Assembly: GCF_020829625.1 (NCBI RefSeq)
Contig: NZ_JAIVFX010000010.1
Location: 81,782 to 145,781, forward strand
DNA from: Nostoc sp. XA010
GTDB lineage: Bacteria; Cyanobacteriota; Cyanobacteriia; Cyanobacteriales; Nostocaceae
Length of the DNA stretch: 64,000 nt
Direction: 5' to 3'
Shown here: positions 54,482 through 62,524 of the stretch, in pieces
Position numbering within the stretch: position 1 is the first letter of the stretch
How the letters are laid out: every line of letters begins with the position of its first letter
Notes under the pieces: generated by a model
What the model was told of the DNA's origin: nothing
Seen by the model: the letters and a program-made list of their open reading frames with translations, nothing else
The model's database searches: none
Made by a program: the position numbers and the translations under genes

Positions 54482-54847
54482 ATGGTCAGCGTGATTTGTG
54501 AAGGGCGTTTAGATTTCCTGTCTGGTGAGCAAAGGGCTGAACTAAGTAGGCACTTTCAGAAACCATCAAAAACGGCTATGCCACACCAGCTTGCCGTCAG
54601 ATTGGGATTGGAATACTCTGAAGCGCTTGCAATTATAGCTGTTCTTGAAGCTGAGGGACTTTGTGAAAATCACCTTCTCATTTATCACAACTGTGAGCCA
54701 GATGTGCCAGCAGGGGCAATTCCGTATGGTCAAGGCTTTCCGAACTTGCCTTGGGTTTGTCCATTTTGCCAAAAGAGTGTTAAAGACTACAATGAATTGT
54801 CCTTTGATATTATGGCAAAGTCTATGCATTCAATCGAATTTCTCTAA
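54482..54847 (+). CDS. Winged-helix plus zinc-ribbon small protein (middle gene of cassette)
   Basis: 121 aa from ATG 54482, preceded by AAGG; an upstream in-frame TTG (54461) would overlap gene 1 and is rejected. Residues about 32-65 (AMPHQLAVRLGLEYSEALAI, IAVLEAEGLCENHLLIYH) form a winged helix with its wing. A probable zinc site follows: H69/C71 in YHNCEPDVPAG and C93-x-x-C96 in WVCPFCQ, separated by GYGQGFPNLP-like spacing. Small wHTH/zinc proteins of this kind often link a sensor to an effector in prokaryotic conflict systems. 4 bases after gene 1 and 7 before gene 3. Confidence 0.78.
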   Translation: MVSVICEGRLDFLSGEQRAELSRHFQKPSKTAMPHQLAVRLGLEYSEALAIIAVLEAEGLCENHLLIYHNCEPDVPAGAIPYGQGFPNLPWVCPFCQKSVKDYNELSFDIMAKSMHSIEFL

Positions 54848-54854
54848 TTAAGGT

Positions 54855-55622
54855 ATGCCCAGTCAAGAAGAGTTAGTTCAATCAGCTCTCGATACTCTGG
54901 CACTTCTTAACAGAGACGACCCAGCATCAAATAAGTTAGCATCTTTTTTGTACACCGTAAAAGACCCAAGACTTTCAAAATATCTAGAACAACTCAAAGA
55001 CTTTACAGAACTGAAAAATCCTACACTTCCACAAAGTAAACAAGCTGGTGAATTGCTTGAGCAAATTGTCTGTCTTGTCTTTCGTGGACTTCAAGGAGCC
55101 ACAAGCTTCAAGAGCTTTCAGTCAGCAGGGCCTCAATACGACTTTTTAGTTAGTGGAGATCAACCAGCTTGGTTATATGTTTGTAATCAGCTCTATCTTA
55201 AAGAGAATCAAAGAGGCATAGTTGTTGAAGCAAAGGCAACCAAAGAGCGCTTGCCTGACAAACAGTTTGCGCGACTATGCAGCATCTTAGACTTAAATCT
55301 CTCAAGCACAGTCGGACTGGGAATATTTTTTACACTGAACGGAGCAGCAGGCTTTCCCCAATCAGGTGATACTAGACAGAGGGCAATCAGTGACTGTAGA
55401 TTACGTCAAGTAATTTTTCATGCTAAGACACAAAAAAGAATAGTTGTCTTAGACAAAAATGACATTTTTGAGTTAGGTAAAAACGGTTCTCTAATTCAGA
55501 TACTTGTTAGAAAAATCCGAGATTTAGACGAACTGAGCGGTCTTCCAACTACATCAGTTGAGCAAACCCAGGAAATAGATTTACCTGATCACTTAAAGCA
55601 CCTATATGAGGATGTGATATGA
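54855..55622 (+). CDS. Putative PD-(D/E)xK-type nuclease (third gene of cassette)
   Basis: 255 aa. The central part fits the restriction-endonuclease fold: helix with GELLEQIVCLVF (E69), strand with GPQYDFLVSG (D96), strand with RGIVVEAKATK (E125 and K127 of the E-x-K), then a helix (PDKQFARLCSILDLNL) and a further strand GLGIFFTLNGAAGF. These acidic/Lys positions are the expected catalytic set, with YD in place of PD. The N-terminal 60 residues are helical, and the C terminus (VVLDKNDIFELGKNGSLIQI) resembles restriction-like Mrr-type C-terminal strands. It would be the effector of the cassette. Assignment is by pattern, not search. Confidence 0.75.
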   Translation: MPSQEELVQSALDTLALLNRDDPASNKLASFLYTVKDPRLSKYLEQLKDFTELKNPTLPQSKQAGELLEQIVCLVFRGLQGATSFKSFQSAGPQYDFLVSGDQPAWLYVCNQLYLKENQRGIVVEAKATKERLPDKQFARLCSILDLNLSSTVGLGIFFTLNGAAGFPQSGDTRQRAISDCRLRQVIFHAKTQKRIVVLDKNDIFELGKNGSLIQILVRKIRDLDELSGLPTTSVEQTQEIDLPDHLKHLYEDVI

Positions 55623-55656
55623 GATTTGGTATCAACTTCCTGCTGATACCAAATCT
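55622..55656 (+). terminator. 13-bp perfect hairpin after the cassette
   Basis: AGATTTGGTATCA (55622-55634) and TGATACCAAATCT (55644-55656) with a 9-base loop begin at the last base of the nuclease stop codon. There is no T-tract after it, so it may stabilise the mRNA or be a repeat rather than a classic terminator. Confidence 0.5.
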
Positions 55657-55791
55657 ATGTGAGGCTGCATAGAATAAGTTTCTTGTCGGGCATGGAGTTT
55701 CAAGCGTTTTATTCTGTGCATCTTCATAGAGAATTGGTATGAACTGATAAGCAATAACTATTAACCAATATCTAATTCCCAAACTATTCAA

Positions 55792-55876
55792 CGGAGAGGG
55801 GGAGATTCGAACTCCCGGAGGTTTTAGCCTCATCCGATTTCAAGTCGGACGCAATCGACCACTCTGCCACCTCTCC
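55792..55876 (-). tRNA. trnS: tRNA-Ser (anticodon UGA)
   Basis: Reverse strand GGAGAGGTGGCAGAGTGGTC starts a class II tRNA with acceptor GGAGAGG/CCTCTCC, anticodon loop CTTGAAA (TGA), a long variable arm, T-arm GGGAGTTCGAATCTCCC and discriminator G. CCA is not encoded. Confidence 0.96.
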
Positions 55877-56007
55877 AGTAAATCTGTCAAACTTGTGCTT
55901 ATCCTAGTTTCAGACGCTATTCAGGCGCTTTTGTTGGTTAGCACTAAACTTGACAGATAATACTATACCCTATTATCTACGCAGATTGCACTACTGGATG
56001 CGAATGT

Positions 56008-56928
56008 CTACGACACAATACGCGATCGCTCGTACAAAATTTCTTCCTGTGCCACCTGAAAGTCATTCCCCACCCAAATTAGGGAAACTTGCGAAACCAC
56101 ACCCGCCTCTAGGGTGACAATGGAAAAATTACGCAATTTCTCGCTGTCATTTTCCACAATCCTGGGGACACTAGCCGCATTTAAGTAAATTGTCCCCTCT
56201 GGACTTCTAAAGATGGGCTTGCGCTGCACCTTCTTGGTATGGCGTAACTCTCGGTGCATGTGACCAAATGTCACCAGAGGAATGGTTTTACCAGCAGTCA
56301 AGGCATGAGAAATCGCCTCGCCAAAATCTGGATCGCCAAAGTCGCCGCCAATTGGATGCCAGTCTTTGCCGCAGAGGTCTTCGGGGCGATCGCCTAATCC
56401 ACTAGGCCCGTTGTGGCCCAAAAATATAATTGTCTCGTAAGCGGCGCTTTTAACTGCTTTGAAGATGCGATCGGCGGATTCTTCCAAACTCGTCACACCG
56501 TAACGTTCTTTACAGATTTCCGCGAATTTCCACTCTGGGCCACCCCAAGTAAAGGGACGCCCCCCCACTACAGTTAAATTCCAAGCGGGAAAATCCAACT
56601 TACCGTAACCAACATGGGACGAACCTAATAAATCGAGTTGTTCCTGTACCCAGTCTTCCTTAGAGCGGTCATAAGGAGCCTTTTTGCGTCCCCATTCGGT
56701 GGCGGTGTACCAGGCATCGTGGTTGCCCATCACGGCTGCTTTGGGAATATCGAGAGATGCGATCGCTCTGACCACTTCCACTGATTCATTGCCAAAATCC
56801 CCGACAAACAGCACTAAGTCAACACCCAAATGCTTGAGTGCAACGCCATCTTCCACTTCCCATTGGTCGTGAATATCTCCAACTACAGCAATTTTGAGGT
56901 TTATCGATTGAGTTTTCTGACTGGTCAT
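56008..56928 (-). CDS. Metallophosphoesterase, TIGR04168-like
   Basis: About 306 aa from ATG 56928 (MTSQKTQSINLKIAVVGDIH), which has AAGGAAAG upstream; an in-frame TTG at 56991 is rejected. Calcineurin-type metal motifs in order: GDIHDQW, LFVGDFGNE, AVMGNHDAWY, FLGHNGPSG and FGHMHREL. It hydrolyses phosphoester bonds; the physiological substrate is not known. This subfamily is restricted mainly to cyanobacteria and plants. Divergent from nadA, 149 bases apart. Confidence 0.9.
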   Translation of the reverse strand: MTSQKTQSINLKIAVVGDIHDQWEVEDGVALKHLGVDLVLFVGDFGNESVEVVRAIASLDIPKAAVMGNHDAWYTATEWGRKKAPYDRSKEDWVQEQLDLLGSSHVGYGKLDFPAWNLTVVGGRPFTWGGPEWKFAEICKERYGVTSLEESADRIFKAVKSAAYETIIFLGHNGPSGLGDRPEDLCGKDWHPIGGDFGDPDFGEAISHALTAGKTIPLVTFGHMHRELRHTKKVQRKPIFRSPEGTIYLNAASVPRIVENDSEKLRNFSIVTLEAGVVSQVSLIWVGNDFQVAQEEILYERSRIVS

Positions 56929-57077
56929 GCCACTTTCCTTGCCGTCTATCTCCAGGATATGAAACTCAGCCCGATTTGGACACAACCCCAAAATATCAAC
57001 CGTCCACTATTTTTGGTAAAAACTACTATAATTGATTCCACAGGACATAAATTTGCAACATAAAGCACCCCTAAACT

Positions 57078-58052
57078 GTGTTTACCACTGCACTAGCTCA
57101 ACGAGAAAACACCCAACTGGGTGAACTACCACTAGATTTGTTTGCCGCGATTCAGAGTCTCAAAAAAGAACTCAACGCCGTTATCCTGGCGCATTATTAT
57201 CAAGAGCCAGATATTCAGGATATTGCAGACTTTATTGGAGATTCATTACAACTGGCGAAAGCCGCAGAAAAGACTAATGCGGATGTGATCGTTTTTGCTG
57301 GTGTTCACTTCATGGCAGAAACAGCAAAGATACTTAATCCCGATAAATTAGTACTTTTACCAGATTTGAATGCTGGTTGTTCTTTAGCAGACAGTTGTCC
57401 AGCAGACGAATTCGCAGCTTTTAAAGCAGCGCATCCAGATCATTTGGTGGTGTCTTACATCAACTGCTCTGCTGATATCAAGGCGATGAGCGATATTATT
57501 TGTACCAGTTCCAACGCTGTGAAAATTGTGCAGCAGATACCGAAGGAACAGCCAATTATTTTTGCCCCAGATCGGAATTTGGGGCGGTATGTCATGGAAC
57601 AGACGGGACGAGATTTGGTGCTATGGCAAGGTAGCTGTGTTGTTCATGAAACTTTTTCGGAAAAGAAAATTGTCCAGTTAAAAATTGCCCACCCCGAAGC
57701 AGAGGCGATCGCACACCCAGAATGTGAAAGTAGTGTATTGCGCCACGCCAGCTTTATTGGCTCTACAGCCGCTTTACTCAAGTATTGTCAAAGTAGCCCC
57801 ACCAAAGAATTTATCGTTGCTACGGAGCCTGGAATCATTCACCAAATGCAAAAACTAGCTCCTGACAAGCATTTTATTCCTGCACCGCCGATGAATAACT
57901 GTGCTTGTAACGAATGTCCATTTATGCGATTAAACACCCTAGAAAAGCTTTACTGGGCAATGAAAAATCGTACTCCTGAAATTACCATGTCAGAGGATAT
58001 TCGCCTTGCTGGACTGCGACCAATGCAACGAATGCTGGAAATGAGCGTCTAA
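57078..58052 (+). CDS. nadA: Quinolinate synthase NadA
   Basis: Condenses iminoaspartate with dihydroxyacetone phosphate to quinolinate in NAD synthesis. A 4Fe-4S enzyme, 324 aa. The three cluster cysteines lie in NAGCSLADSC, AHPECESS and the NNCACNECPFM region. The substrate motifs LAHYYQEPDIQDIADFIGDS, VSYINCSADIKAMSD and PDRNLGRYV are intact. GTG start at 57078 (VFTTALAQ). Single gene upstream of a tRNA pair. Confidence 0.96.
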   Translation: MFTTALAQRENTQLGELPLDLFAAIQSLKKELNAVILAHYYQEPDIQDIADFIGDSLQLAKAAEKTNADVIVFAGVHFMAETAKILNPDKLVLLPDLNAGCSLADSCPADEFAAFKAAHPDHLVVSYINCSADIKAMSDIICTSSNAVKIVQQIPKEQPIIFAPDRNLGRYVMEQTGRDLVLWQGSCVVHETFSEKKIVQLKIAHPEAEAIAHPECESSVLRHASFIGSTAALLKYCQSSPTKEFIVATEPGIIHQMQKLAPDKHFIPAPPMNNCACNECPFMRLNTLEKLYWAMKNRTPEITMSEDIRLAGLRPMQRMLEMSV

Positions 58053-58176
58053 CGAGTATTTTTTATACATAAGGTAGAGGCGCAGTTTTGTTGCGATCTC
58101 TACCTGCAAGTTATTTTTTCTAACCACTTGCAATTTCTAAAACATGGTGCTAAGATTTTAAATCGTGAGACAAATC

Positions 58177-58262
58177 GGGTCGGTGTCCGAGTGGTTAATG
58201 GAGACGGACTGTAAATCCGTTGGCTAGCGCCTACGCTGGTTCAAATCCAGCCCGGCCCACCA
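58177..58262 (+). tRNA. trnY: tRNA-Tyr (anticodon GUA)
   Basis: GGGTCGG acceptor pairs with CCGGCCC; anticodon loop ACTGTAAAT (GTA); long variable arm TGGCTAGCGCCTACGCTGG region; T-loop GTTCAAATC; discriminator A and an encoded CCA at 58260-58262. Confidence 0.96.
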
Positions 58263-58349
58263 CTTACGAAGTTATAAGTTATAATGACTGGGTTAAGAGC
58301 AAAGCTCCCAGCATTGTAACTTACAACTAAAAAGCCAAAGTTATATTTT

Positions 58350-58421
58350 GCCCGTGTGGCTCAGTGGTAGAGCACACCCTTGGTAAGGGTGAGGTCACGA
58401 GTTCAATCCTCGTCACGGGCT
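58350..58421 (+). tRNA. trnT: tRNA-Thr (anticodon GGU)
   Basis: GCCCGTG acceptor pairs with CACGGGC; anticodon stem CACCC/GGGTG with loop TTGGTAA (GGT); T-arm GAGGTCACGAGTTCAATCCTC region; discriminator T at 58421. The gene content to its right changes sharply, so its 3' end is a candidate integration site. Confidence 0.95.
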
Positions 58422-58455
58422 TTTTCCAGAGATACTTAGCAGTCCTAAAACATCC

Positions 58456-58494
58456 TAGACTGTCCTAAACGTGTCTTAAGCATAGGACAGTCTA
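58456..58494. repeat. 12-bp perfect inverted repeat next to tRNA-Thr
   Basis: TAGACTGTCCTA (58456-58467) and TAGGACAGTCTA (58483-58494), with related direct units AGTCCTAA and CATCCTAGAC just before. Lies 35 bases past the tRNA-Thr end; could be integrase arm or excisionase sites, or a hairpin. Confidence 0.55.
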
Positions 58495-58629
58495 ACGATG
58501 GTTTGCTAGAGATATATCAAATCTTTAACTTAGGGCAGACCTGTAAAACTTCTAGGTGTCGTTAGACTCCCTGGCTAGCGGGGGTAAATCGAAATATTTA
58601 CCGGGAAATCGAAACATTTCGACAAAGGT

Positions 58630-58854
58630 TTAATGCAGGCGGTCTTGGTACTGATTAACAATGTCTTGGGAGTCATCTTGTAGAACCTTGGCGCGTCTGG
58701 GGTTGGATGATGCCTTAATAACCCTGCGTTGCCTTTGTCTACCCTCAAGGACTTTGATAAGCCTTCTTTGTTGGGCCGGGGTCAACTGGTCAAATATGTT
58801 CCTTTGGTCAGCATTCAAATCAAACTTAATAAATACTTGGTTGCGATTAATCAT
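58630..58854 (-). CDS. Small hypothetical protein of the integrated element
   Basis: A 74-aa, basic, helical protein (FDLNADQRNIFDQLTPAQQR, LIKVLEGRQRQRRVIKASSN). Not recognised. Last of three minus-strand genes (59628 to 58630) spaced by 5 bases or overlapping, so they form one operon. The basic second half could contact nucleic acid; no known motif. Confidence 0.6.
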   Translation of the reverse strand: MINRNQVFIKFDLNADQRNIFDQLTPAQQRRLIKVLEGRQRQRRVIKASSNPRRAKVLQDDSQDIVNQYQDRLH

Positions 58855-58859
58855 TGGTT

Positions 58860-59384
58860 TTATTCCTCTGTTTGGTATTTGATATCCTGTCCGGTCATGT
58901 CCCGTTCTGGTAGCCCTAGTTGTGCCTCAAGTGAACCGAGGTTGATACTGACTGAGATGTTAGGTTCTGGTAGAGTTTCCCTAGCCATCCGGTCTTTAAC
59001 TAGCTGGCTGGCCCATTCCCCCATCTCTTTAAGCATCCTGGCTACCCTGAGATTATTGTCTGCATTGAACTGGGCGGCTAGAGAATCCACAGCCTCTAGA
59101 GCTATCGCTAGCAACCGCTCTTGTTTGTCATCAGTGGTTAAGCCATCGGCTGAGACATTAGTAGTTAACCTTGGGGCTACCGGGTTACTCTGGGGTACTG
59201 TGCGTTGTAGGGGCTTTGAATGCTTCTTGTGGGAGTATATTTGCTGAGGTGTTACAGATATTCCCAGAGTTATCAGGTAATCAACTAATGCGGTTGCTGG
59301 TAGCCCTAACCTGACCTTATCCTCAAAGCTTTGCCTAGCATCGGTATTAAGTGAACAGAGGGGACAGGTGGTCTTTCTAACCAT
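58860..59384 (-). CDS. Hypothetical protein with CPLC motif and HTH-like segment
   Basis: 174 aa. Starts MVRKTTCPLCSLNTDARQSF, a possible half zinc site, then ALVDYLITLGISVTPQQIYS HKKH, which looks like a helix-turn-helix with its basic end. A polar linker (about 65-90) is followed by a long helix (about 95-140, RLLAIALEAVDSLAAQFNAD) and a charged tail. The layout resembles small phage packaging or regulatory proteins, but I cannot name a family. Its start overlaps the stop of the RHH gene upstream by 8 bases. Confidence 0.65.
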   Translation of the reverse strand: MVRKTTCPLCSLNTDARQSFEDKVRLGLPATALVDYLITLGISVTPQQIYSHKKHSKPLQRTVPQSNPVAPRLTTNVSADGLTTDDKQERLLAIALEAVDSLAAQFNADNNLRVARMLKEMGEWASQLVKDRMARETLPEPNISVSINLGSLEAQLGLPERDMTGQDIKYQTEE

Positions 59385-59628
59385 TGGTCTTAACCTCCTT
59401 AATAGCCTCTACAAGAGCATCTAGACCAACTAAGAAATCATCAGCTTCTACTGATGCCAAATAAGTTAAACATTCGCCGTATGCCTTCCTAGTTCCCTCT
59501 GTCATCTGATTAGTTTTTAAGATTTCTCTGACTACTTCTGATATTGGTAGTTCTGACTTTTCTGCTAGTTCAACCAGAAAGTTATATGTACTTTCCTCAA
59601 CCCTAAAAGATAATGCTTTGGTTTTCAT
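59377..59628 (-). CDS. RHH (CopG/Arc-like) protein
   Basis: An 83-aa protein. MKTKALSFRVEESTYNFLVE and SELPISEVVREILKTNQ form a ribbon-helix-helix: one strand (ALSFRV) followed by two helices. The C-terminal half is helical and acidic. First gene of the three-gene minus-strand operon. Upstream, TTGACA (reverse strand, about 59655-59660) with CTAATA 17 bases on makes a plausible promoter that may be autoregulated. Confidence 0.75.
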   Translation of the reverse strand: MKTKALSFRVEESTYNFLVELAEKSELPISEVVREILKTNQMTEGTRKAYGECLTYLASVEADDFLVGLDALVEAIKEVKTNG

Positions 59629-59740
59629 TTTATTAGTCCATTTAACTATAGATTGTCAATACATCTTTAATGGTTTTTGGTCATTCCAGCCTCTTGACAA
59701 AATACAGCTAAATAGACCAATAATCTAAAGGACAATACAA

Positions 59741-60181
59741 ATGGCTGGACATTATCAGAAAGCTACTCAAGAGCGCGAGGTTAACCTCGCTAGACTTAAG
59801 GCTGAAACAGCTAGACTTATGGAAGAAGATTTAGCAGAGAAAAAGAAGATTGCTGATGAAAAACAGGCTAAGTTAGAGTCTAGAAAAGCTTTAATGAAGT
59901 TCTTAAGACAGTTCATAGCAACTTCTGTAAAGTTTGGTAATGTAACCTCTGAACAAATCAGTATCTATCTAACCAACTATCGCAAAGAATATGGAGATGA
60001 TGCCCTAGTTGCTGAGTACTTAAGTTTAGCTATTCAGTTACTTACACATCCTCAGACCGGGGTAGAGTCAACCACGGCGCGTTTTGGCAACGGCGGTCTT
60101 ATTTGGCGTGGTCAGACTTACAAAAATGTCCATGAACTCCATGAAGCCCTAGTTGCTTTAATAGCTAACTTTGACCCTTGA
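59741..60181 (+). CDS. Hypothetical protein with N-terminal coiled coil
   Basis: 146 aa. Residues about 5-50 are a charged coiled coil (QEREVNLARLKAETARLMEE, DLAEKKKIADEKQAKLESRK), followed by a helical domain (KFLRQFIATSVKFGNVTSEQ, EYLSLAIQLLTHP) and a beta turn GGLIWRGQTYKNVHELHEAL. Not recognised. Preceded by a likely promoter TTGACA at 59694. The next gene overlaps its end by 11 bases, so they are coupled. Confidence 0.65.
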   Translation: MAGHYQKATQEREVNLARLKAETARLMEEDLAEKKKIADEKQAKLESRKALMKFLRQFIATSVKFGNVTSEQISIYLTNYRKEYGDDALVAEYLSLAIQLLTHPQTGVESTTARFGNGGLIWRGQTYKNVHELHEALVALIANFDP

Positions 60182-60704
60182 TCGGATTGATTGGGCGGCT
60201 GTTGGTAGAGTTCTTTTTAAGGTACTTGTAACTGTCCCTGCTGAAATATTGGCTGGGGCTATATCTAATGCTACCTATGAAGCCGTTGAAGGGATTAAGG
60301 CATCTTTCAAATATCTTTCAGATCAAATAATGGGATTTGTTGATTCAGTTAATCCAATCAAAAATGCCAAGAAAGCTTTAGGTATTACCGAAGGTAGTAG
60401 TCAAGACCAAGTAATAAACAAAGTAGCTAACTACGGTATCAAACAGGCAGTAGGGACTATCCCTGGTATTGGGGGAGCTATCAAATCAAGTTTAGATACT
60501 TATGATACTTTCTCAGGAGGTAATAAAGGTGCTACCAGCCCGTTACCGGAAATCAAGGGGAACAATGGAGCAAAACAAATCTCCTATAATCCCTCATTTA
60601 CCATAGCTCCCCAAGCGGGAACAGATGCCGAGGGCTTAGTAGCTCTAATCAGAAATACCATAAACAATGACTGGGCTGAGTTTAAAGCTAACTCATTAGC
60701 CTAA
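60171..60704 (+). CDS. Hypothetical protein, glycine/alanine-rich, coupled to upstream gene
   Basis: 177 aa from a TTG at 60171 that overlaps the previous stop. N-terminal helical part (WAAVGRVLFKVLVTVPAEIL, AGAISNATYEAVEGIKASFK), then GIKQAVGTIPGIGGAIKSSL, a Gly-rich segment like a membrane-active or packing helix, and a low-complexity linker before a C-terminal helix. No family recognised. A terminator hairpin follows directly. The TTG start is the only one that keeps the hydrophobic N terminus. Confidence 0.55.
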   Translation: MTLDRIDWAAVGRVLFKVLVTVPAEILAGAISNATYEAVEGIKASFKYLSDQIMGFVDSVNPIKNAKKALGITEGSSQDQVINKVANYGIKQAVGTIPGIGGAIKSSLDTYDTFSGGNKGATSPLPEIKGNNGAKQISYNPSFTIAPQAGTDAEGLVALIRNTINNDWAEFKANSLA

Positions 60705-60715
60705 GTGACCAATAT

Positions 60716-60755
60716 AAACCCCAGATGAGTATTTGTACTTACCGGGGTTTTCTTG
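60716..60755 (+). terminator. Rho-independent terminator
   Basis: AAACCCC (60716-60722) pairs with GGGGTTT (60744-60750), followed by TCTTG, 12 bases after the preceding stop codon. Confidence 0.7.
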
Positions 60756-60852
60756 TGAGTAATAAGTGGTTAGCCTAGCTGATTGGTATCCTTGACCTCA
60801 TTTATTTACCAGAATAGACTGAGGTAAGTAATATTGGATACTAGTAAGTTTA

Positions 60853-61392
60853 ATGCTAAATAAATATCTAGACCTCATTGAAAAGCATCCTATTAGGTTA
60901 GCTGCCACAATAGCTGTCATAGGTGGGCTAGGGTCTTTACCATATATGGTGTTTCAGGGTATACCTAGAACAAATCAACCCCAGGAACAAACCCAAAGCC
61001 AAAACCAGGTAGGTGATTTAGATAATGATGGGGATGATGAACCCTTTGATAGAACCCAATGTAAGGTATACAACATGGGGGTGGCTTTGGGCGCTTGGGT
61101 TTACCAGTTCAAGGGTATAGATGGCAAGCTAGATAATATGTTATTTACAGATGACCCTGATGTTATCCAGACGTTTGATAGAAGCCCCTTTGGTATTTTT
61201 TGGTGGTCTAGTTCTGGTTTCAGGGGTTCTGATTATGCAGAAATAGCGAAGGTATTACCCCCAGAGGGCTTAAAAGAACTAGATTCGCTACTAGATAACT
61301 ATAAGTATGCAGCTATAGGTACTAGTGCTTTTGCAAAAGCAGTACAGGAAAGCCGTAATGCAGGGTTATTAAATACCTGTGATGTTGATTAA
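60853..61392 (+). CDS. Hypothetical single-pass membrane protein
   Basis: 179 aa. An N-terminal hydrophobic helix (about 15-35, IRLAATIAVIGGLGSLPYMV) is followed by a Gln-rich linker (QPQEQTQSQNQ), an acidic DLDNDGDDEPFD stretch that could bind calcium, and a globular part with conserved-looking aromatics (GALGAWVYQF-like, FGIFWWSSSGFRG). Two Cys (CKVYN and near the C terminus) may pair outside the membrane. Not recognised. Ends at a two-way terminator facing the 61469 gene. Confidence 0.6.
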   Translation: MLNKYLDLIEKHPIRLAATIAVIGGLGSLPYMVFQGIPRTNQPQEQTQSQNQVGDLDNDGDDEPFDRTQCKVYNMGVALGAWVYQFKGIDGKLDNMLFTDDPDVIQTFDRSPFGIFWWSSSGFRGSDYAEIAKVLPPEGLKELDSLLDNYKYAAIGTSAFAKAVQESRNAGLLNTCDVD

Positions 61393-61420
61393 GCGATCGC
61401 TAGATGATTTAGGGGATAAC

Positions 61421-61462
61421 TTAAGCCCCCACTGGTTATCTAAGGGATACCAAGGGGGCTAA
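61421..61462. terminator. Bidirectional terminator between convergent genes
   Basis: TTAAGCCCCCACTGGTTATC (61421) pairs with GGATACCAAGGGGGCTAA (61445-61462). It lies 29 bases past one stop codon and 7 bases past the other. Confidence 0.7.
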
Positions 61463-61468
61463 GGATGG

Positions 61469-62491
61469 TTAGGCGATCGCTGGGGTTACTGGTTGCACAT
61501 AGGTTAAATCCTGTAACTTTTGCTCTAACTCTTTAATCTCTTGTTTTATTGACTCTCTGGATAACTTATCGGACTGCCCTAACTGCTCTTTTAATGCTTC
61601 AATCTTTTTCTCTACTACTTTGGCTTCATAGTTTATCTTCCTAACATATCCTGTCCTATTCCAGGTGCTAGCATCTTGCTTTATAAAGCGTGTCCAAACC
61701 CCATCAATACATAGGTCTAAGCCTGTCCGGTTAACTAGCTCTTTATAGTCAATATCAAAGGTTTCATGTAGGTACTCTGAGGTTATACCGGGTTGCCAAT
61801 CTCTAGCTAACTCCTCATCCTCTCCTATTTGGTATTTGTAGGGGTCTTTGCCTCTAGTAGAGGTAAGTCTTGCCTCTTCCTCTTCCTTAGCCCAGGATTC
61901 CGGGTCATAACCATAGTTACCTAGTGGACTCATAAACTCTCCGTCTGGGCTTAGTTGGAGATCATCTAAATCAACCGCACATACCCAGAATGACTTTCTA
62001 CCTGTCTTAGTAGTACCCAGTCTAGTTACTATACCTAACTCATAGTGGTAGCGGTATTTATCTTTATTTCTACCCTTGCCCCATTCTTGCTCATAGTACT
62101 TGCTGGCAAGAAGCATATAGAATCTGACAGTAGACTGCTTAGTTACTTCATAGTTAGGCTTAAAGTTGTGTTCTGGCTCCTCTTTTTTCTTGGTTAACTC
62201 TTCCCGGATAAGCTTGTTCTCTTCCTTAAGGCTGTGTATCTGGGCCTGTAACATATCTAGTGCGTTCTGGATGTCCAGCGCTACATCAGTTATGGGGCGA
62301 TCGCTGTCTAGTTGTTCCTTAACCAGTTGTGCAGCCTCTAAAGACTGGTAGACATTACCTGATAAACCAGCCCGGATAAAGTCTATTATCATTTGATGTT
62401 TACTGACATCAGCCGTCTTAGATGCTACCTGTAGTTGCATATTTAAATCATCAGGTAGTCTCAGAGTCATGTTTGTAATATTGTTAGCCAT
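61469..62491 (-). CDS. Large RHH/coiled-coil protein of unknown function
   Basis: 340 aa. An N-terminal ribbon-helix-helix (NNITNMTLRLPDDLNMQLQV, VSKHQMIIDFIRAGL; 1-45), a coiled coil (about 75-115, LDMLQAQIHSLKEENKLIRE), then a novel acidic and aromatic domain (about 120-290, with RFYMLLASKYYEQEW, KYRYHYELGIVTRLG, FWVCAVDLDDLQLSPDGEF), and a second coiled coil (about 295-325). Its promoter -10 box lies inside one of the GGTATCA repeats (62525-62553), suggesting autoregulation. It could be a centromere-binding or replication-control protein; no family recognised. Confidence 0.7.
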   Translation of the reverse strand: MANNITNMTLRLPDDLNMQLQVASKTADVSKHQMIIDFIRAGLSGNVYQSLEAAQLVKEQLDSDRPITDVALDIQNALDMLQAQIHSLKEENKLIREELTKKKEEPEHNFKPNYEVTKQSTVRFYMLLASKYYEQEWGKGRNKDKYRYHYELGIVTRLGTTKTGRKSFWVCAVDLDDLQLSPDGEFMSPLGNYGYDPESWAKEEEEARLTSTRGKDPYKYQIGEDEELARDWQPGITSEYLHETFDIDYKELVNRTGLDLCIDGVWTRFIKQDASTWNRTGYVRKINYEAKVVEKKIEALKEQLGQSDKLSRESIKQEIKELEQKLQDLTYVQPVTPAIA

Positions 62492-62524
62492 TGCCTATCC
62501 CTCTCTCTCTTGCGGTGTGATACC

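Noticed and set aside
56929..56991. TTG start of the phosphoesterase
   Set aside because: The ATG at 56928 has a good ribosome-binding site and fits the family start.
62166..62351. 61-aa frame antisense to the 340-aa RHH protein
   Set aside because: Serine/cysteine-rich shadow of the coiled coil on the other strand.
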